Assembly: GCF_018614035.1 (NCBI RefSeq)
Contig: NZ_JAGGPA010000005.1
Span: forward strand, 1-64,000
DNA length: 64,000 nucleotides
Direction of reading: 5' to 3'
Source: Streptomyces sp. ISL-96
GTDB taxonomy: Bacteria; Actinomycetota; Actinomycetes; Streptomycetales; Streptomycetaceae
This document shows, one piece after another, positions 61,304 to 64,000 of this stretch; the first letter of the stretch is position 1; each line of letters begins with the position of its first letter. The position numbers and the translations under genes were made by a program. The notes under the pieces were generated by a model that saw only the letters and a list, made by a program, of their open reading frames with translations, had not been told where the DNA came from and made no database searches.

Positions 61304-62868
61304 TGGCTGACACCCCCCGCACCGGTATCCCCGAGCAGCTCGCCCGCCGCATGACCATGCCGGAGCAGCACGAGTATCTCCGTACGAAACTGTCCCGTCG
61401 GCGGGTGATCACCTCGTCCGCCGCCACGGTGGGCGGAGCGGCCCTGCTGGGCGGCGCGAGTCCGGCGTACTCCTCGGCCCCTCTCGCTCCCACCACGCTC
61501 GCTGCCCGCGTCGACGGATCGCTCGTCGCGCCCTTCGGCCGCCATCTCGCCTTCGGCGCCGACCCGAAGACGCAGATGCGGATCTCCTGGCAGGTGCCGT
61601 TCGCGGTCAAGCGCCCGTACGTACGGATCGGTCTCCAGCCGTGGGAGCTGAGCCGCAAGATCGAGGCGGAGGTGCGCGCCCTGCACACGCCGTCGCTGTC
61701 GCGGAAGCTGCCCGCGGTCGACCAGTTCTACCTGCATGTGGGGCTGGACGGGCTGCGGCCGGGGACGACGTACTACTACGGCGTCGGGCACGACGGATTC
61801 GACCCGGCCGACGCGTCGCGCCTCTCTACCATCGGCTCGTTCCGTACGGCGCCCGCGCGGCCGGAGACGTTCGTCTTCACGGCCTTCGGCGACCAGGGGG
61901 TCAGCTACGACGCCCTCGCCAACGACCAGTTGATCCTCGGCCAGAACCCCTCCTTCCACCTCCACGCGGGCGACATCTGCTACGCGGACAGCACCGGGAA
62001 GGGCAGGGAGTCGGACACGTACGACGCCCGCGTGTGGGACCAGTTCCTGTCGCAGACGGAAAGCGTGGCGTCGCGGGTCCCGTGGATGGTGACCACCGGC
62101 AATCACGACATGGAGGCCTGGTACTCCCCCAACGGCTACGGCGGCCAGTCCGCCCGCTGGTCGCTGCCCGAGAACGGGCCGGACGCGACGAACGCCCCCG
62201 GCATCTACTCCTTCACGTACGGCGATGTCGGCGTCGTGGCGCTGGACGCGAACGACGTGTCGTACGAGATACCCGCCAACAAGGGCTACACGGACGGCGC
62301 CCAGAGCGCCTGGCTCGACAAGCGGCTCGGCGAGCTGCGGCGGCAGGCCGGCATCGATTTCATCGTGGTCTTCTTCCACCACTGCATGTACTCGACATCG
62401 ACGCATGCCTCGGACGGCGGTGTGCGCGACGCGTGGCTGGCGCTCTTCACCAAGCACCAGGTCGACCTGGTGATCAACGGGCACAACCATGTGTACGAGC
62501 GGACCGACGCCATCCGGGGCGGCGAGGTCGGCAAGCCAGTTCCGGTCGGTGCCTCGACCGATCCGACGCGCGACGGGATCGTGTACGTGACGGCGGGCGG
62601 CGCGGGCAAGGACCTGTACGGCTTCGGGCCGGGAGTGAAGGACAGCTACGAGGGCGAGATCCACGACCACGACCACATAGCGACCTTCCACTGGACGAAG
62701 CTGCGGCTGCCCGACCCCGACACGGTGGAGTGGTCCCGGGTCCGCTACACCGGCTTCTCGTTCCTCGCGGTCGAGGCGGAGGCCGGTGCGGCGCCGAAGC
62801 TGAAGGTCTCCGCGCTCGCCGAATCCGGCGAGCGCATCGACTACTTCGAGATCCGGCGCGGCAGCTAG
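61303..62868 (+). CDS. Tat-exported purple acid phosphatase
   Basis: 521 aa from MADTPRTGIPEQL. Twin-arginine signal at about 30-60 (KLSRRRVITSSAATVGGAAL). Fibronectin-like N-terminal PAP domain (TQMRISWQVPFAVKRPYVRI ... GLRPGTTYYYGVG). Metallophosphatase motifs: FGDQG, AGDICYAD (Tyr that gives the purple charge-transfer band), TTGNHDME, FFHHCMY, NGHNHVYERT. Extracellular phosphomonoesterase for phosphate scavenging is the likely role; it may be under phosphate control. Confidence 0.94.
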   Translation: MADTPRTGIPEQLARRMTMPEQHEYLRTKLSRRRVITSSAATVGGAALLGGASPAYSSAPLAPTTLAARVDGSLVAPFGRHLAFGADPKTQMRISWQVPFAVKRPYVRIGLQPWELSRKIEAEVRALHTPSLSRKLPAVDQFYLHVGLDGLRPGTTYYYGVGHDGFDPADASRLSTIGSFRTAPARPETFVFTAFGDQGVSYDALANDQLILGQNPSFHLHAGDICYADSTGKGRESDTYDARVWDQFLSQTESVASRVPWMVTTGNHDMEAWYSPNGYGGQSARWSLPENGPDATNAPGIYSFTYGDVGVVALDANDVSYEIPANKGYTDGAQSAWLDKRLGELRRQAGIDFIVVFFHHCMYSTSTHASDGGVRDAWLALFTKHQVDLVINGHNHVYERTDAIRGGEVGKPVPVGASTDPTRDGIVYVTAGGAGKDLYGFGPGVKDSYEGEIHDHDHIATFHWTKLRLPDPDTVEWSRVRYTGFSFLAVEAEAGAAPKLKVSALAESGERIDYFEIRRGS

Positions 62869-62893
62869 TCGGCTGGTCGGCGGGGCGGCAGCC

Positions 62894-63019
62894 TCAGTGG
62901 CCGGTCGCGCCGCCGTTGTCGCGGCGGTCGAGGGCCCGCTGGAGGGCTGCGGCCGCCTGCTTGCGGTCGGTGTCGTTCGAACGGGGGGTGTGGCGGACGC
63001 GGCGCACGGTCTCGGCCAT
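62894..63019 (-). CDS. 41-residue basic peptide ORF
   Basis: MAETVRRVRHTPRSNDTDRK then QAAAALQRALDRRDNGGATG and H. A good AAGGAG lies 10 nt before the ATG and nearly all codons end in G/C. The N-terminal half is basic and the second half a predicted amphipathic helix. No recognised family. Convergent with the phosphatase gene (25 nt between stops). Confidence 0.6.
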   Translation of the reverse strand: MAETVRRVRHTPRSNDTDRKQAAAALQRALDRRDNGGATGH

Positions 63020-63270
63020 GATGATCGACTCCTTGAGATCAGAATGATTTCAGGGCGCCGGAATGGGCGGGGAGCAGGTGCCGCAGGGGTTACCTGCATG
63101 GGGCACGGGCTCGCGTCCGCCGTTCGCTGATGGAGCGAGACGTTCGGCTTCTTCCAAGCTAAGCGAGGCCGGACTGTCTGTCTCCACAATTACTCGGACT
63201 TCCTACTATCTGAGACGCGATCATGGCCACGCCGGGGAAAAGCGTGGCCATCACCGCCGTCTGGATGCCG
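63020..63270. other. Intergenic region with no clear gene
   Basis: About 250 bp of lower GC. The promoter of the 41-residue ORF should lie here. The sequence ATGCCGTCAG(A/G) is repeated at the 3' end of the SGNH gene (63265-63285). Nothing else is supported. Confidence 0.4.
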
Positions 63271-64000
63271 TCAGGATGCCGTCAGATAGATCCCCGAGGC
63301 GTCCGCGCCCGCCGTATTGCGGCAGGTGTAGCCGCTACTGCCGCCGGCGGCCGGAACGGCGTAGATCAGGGAAAGACACCGCCCCTGACCGAGCTGGCCG
63401 TAGTAGTTGGGGTGCATGGATTCCTGTACCGGCCCCTGCGTGGAATCACTGTCGATCCAGCGCGCCCACTCGCTGCTCGTGGCCGACGGGGGCTGCGTGG
63501 CGTTCACCAGCCTGCTCTGTTTGGCGCACACCTCGCGGCCCTGCAGCATGTCGCGCAGGTCGAGGAACTGCGTGCCCTTGGCGGCGGCCACGCCCTTGAG
63601 ACGGTCCGCGATCTGCGGGACGAGCGAATCGCGTGCCCAGTCCGAGTCCTTGTTCCAGAACGGGCAGCCGCCGGTGTTGACCCGGCTCCAGCCGCTCTCC
63701 GTGTAGCGGTTCTCGGCTGCCCGCGGGATGGGCGAGGGGTAGGACTGCAAGACGATCCGGTAGTCCGAGGCGGCGTAGCCCGCGGCGGACATGACCGCGC
63801 GGATCTCGTCGACGGACTTGCCGACGTCTCTCATCACCGTGTCGATCTTCGCGTCCACGACAGCCTGCTGGTCGTCGTGGCAGTACGAGTACCAGACCAG
63901 GTAGTCCGTGGCGCAGGCGGTGATGATGTTGGCGAAGCCGAGGTCGTTGCCGCCGACCGACAGCGCGATCACCTTCACGTTGTTCGCCGCGGCGATGCCG
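63271..64000 (-). CDS. SGNH/GDSL-type secreted hydrolase, C-terminal part (start beyond window)
   Basis: At least 243 residues in frame to the window end. SGNH block III is visible as VIALSVGGNDLGFANIITAC and block V as ESMHPNYYGQLGQ (catalytic His with preceding residues). Six Cys (for example ITACATDYLVWYSYCHDD and RCLS...YTC) suggest disulfides and secretion. The block I GDS(L) motif and signal peptide must lie to the right of 64000. Similar to Streptomyces secreted lipase/esterase of the Rv0518/SCO1725 type. Confidence 0.88.
   Translation of the reverse strand, partial: GIAAANNVKVIALSVGGNDLGFANIITACATDYLVWYSYCHDDQQAVVDAKIDTVMRDVGKSVDEIRAVMSAAGYAASDYRIVLQSYPSPIPRAAENRYTESGWSRVNTGGCPFWNKDSDWARDSLVPQIADRLKGVAAAKGTQFLDLRDMLQGREVCAKQSRLVNATQPPSATSSEWARWIDSDSTQGPVQESMHPNYYGQLGQGRCLSLIYAVPAAGGSSGYTCRNTAGADASGIYLTAS

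Overview
The window is high-GC actinobacterial DNA, almost certainly the core chromosome of a Streptomyces. GC at third codon positions is very high, GTG starts are common, and there are two tandem conservon operons, a Lys/Ala-tailed HupS-type nucleoid protein, NdgR next to leuCD, an Scr1/DUF397 regulatory pair and AccB/AccE. From memory the gene order matches the S. coelicolor region around SCO5573 down to SCO5522. I see no insertion sequence, prophage, CRISPR array or integration site. Most of the novelty lies in regulation, small ORFs and one unusual metabolic cluster.

Layout. 0.2-9.2 kb, all on the minus strand: mutM, rnc, rpmF, DUF177, a coiled-coil DivIVA-like protein, coaD, rsmD, recG and a FakA/DAK-family kinase. 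9.5-14.9 kb, plus strand: rpmB, a large SARP/NB-ARC/TPR regulator, an 800-bp repeat-rich gap and an FAD monooxygenase. 14.9-25.1 kb, mostly minus strand: thiD, thiL, ddl, gpsA and plsC, then hupS, a small conserved protein, leuD and leuC; facing them on the plus strand are a stand-alone Lrp/RAM protein, a DUF3515 lipoprotein and cofC. 25.2-31.5 kb: ndgR, a MEDS-ATPase/STAS pair, five tRNA genes (3 Glu, 2 Gln), a HAD hydrolase, gltX, a FAH-family hydrolase and a 61-residue peptide gene. 32-42.5 kb: two complete conservons (cvnA1B1C1D1, cvnA2B2C2D2). 42.5-50.8 kb: accE and accB, a secreted PL8 lyase, yceI, an RsbW-like ATPase with an Scr1 HTH/DUF397 cassette, and a TPM-domain membrane protein. 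50.9-64 kb: cimA, a TetR regulator, agmatine deiminase, urease-like ureC and fused ureAB, a divergent NCS1 permease, ilvE, leuB, a Tat-exported purple acid phosphatase, a 41-residue ORF and the C-terminal part of an SGNH hydrolase.

How the genes work together. Branched-chain amino acid synthesis recurs: leuC/leuD with the regulator ndgR, cimA, ilvE and leuB. The leaders of cimA and ilvE each hold a short ORF rich in the cognate amino acids (Ile-Ile; Val-Leu-Leu), and the cimA leader ends in a clear intrinsic terminator, so attenuation is likely. GltX lies beside tRNA-Glu and tRNA-Gln genes, which fits the indirect route to Gln-tRNA(Gln). Lipid genes (plsC, gpsA, FakA-like kinase, accB/accE) and ribosome genes (rpmF, rpmB, rnc, rsmD) make up much of the rest.

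Most unusual features: (1) an operon of fused ureAB, a UreC homologue with intact metal ligands but an altered active-site flap, agmatine deiminase and a TetR regulator, divergent from a nucleobase-type permease and with no urease accessory genes in the window; (2) an anti-sigma-type ATPase whose reading frame runs about 220 codons antisense through the whole of yceI; (3) CofC fused in frame to a small cold-shock-like module with a leaderless-promoter signature at the junction; (4) a TTA (bldA-dependent) codon in the Scr1-type regulator; (5) a 61-residue peptide with an internal duplication upstream of gltX.
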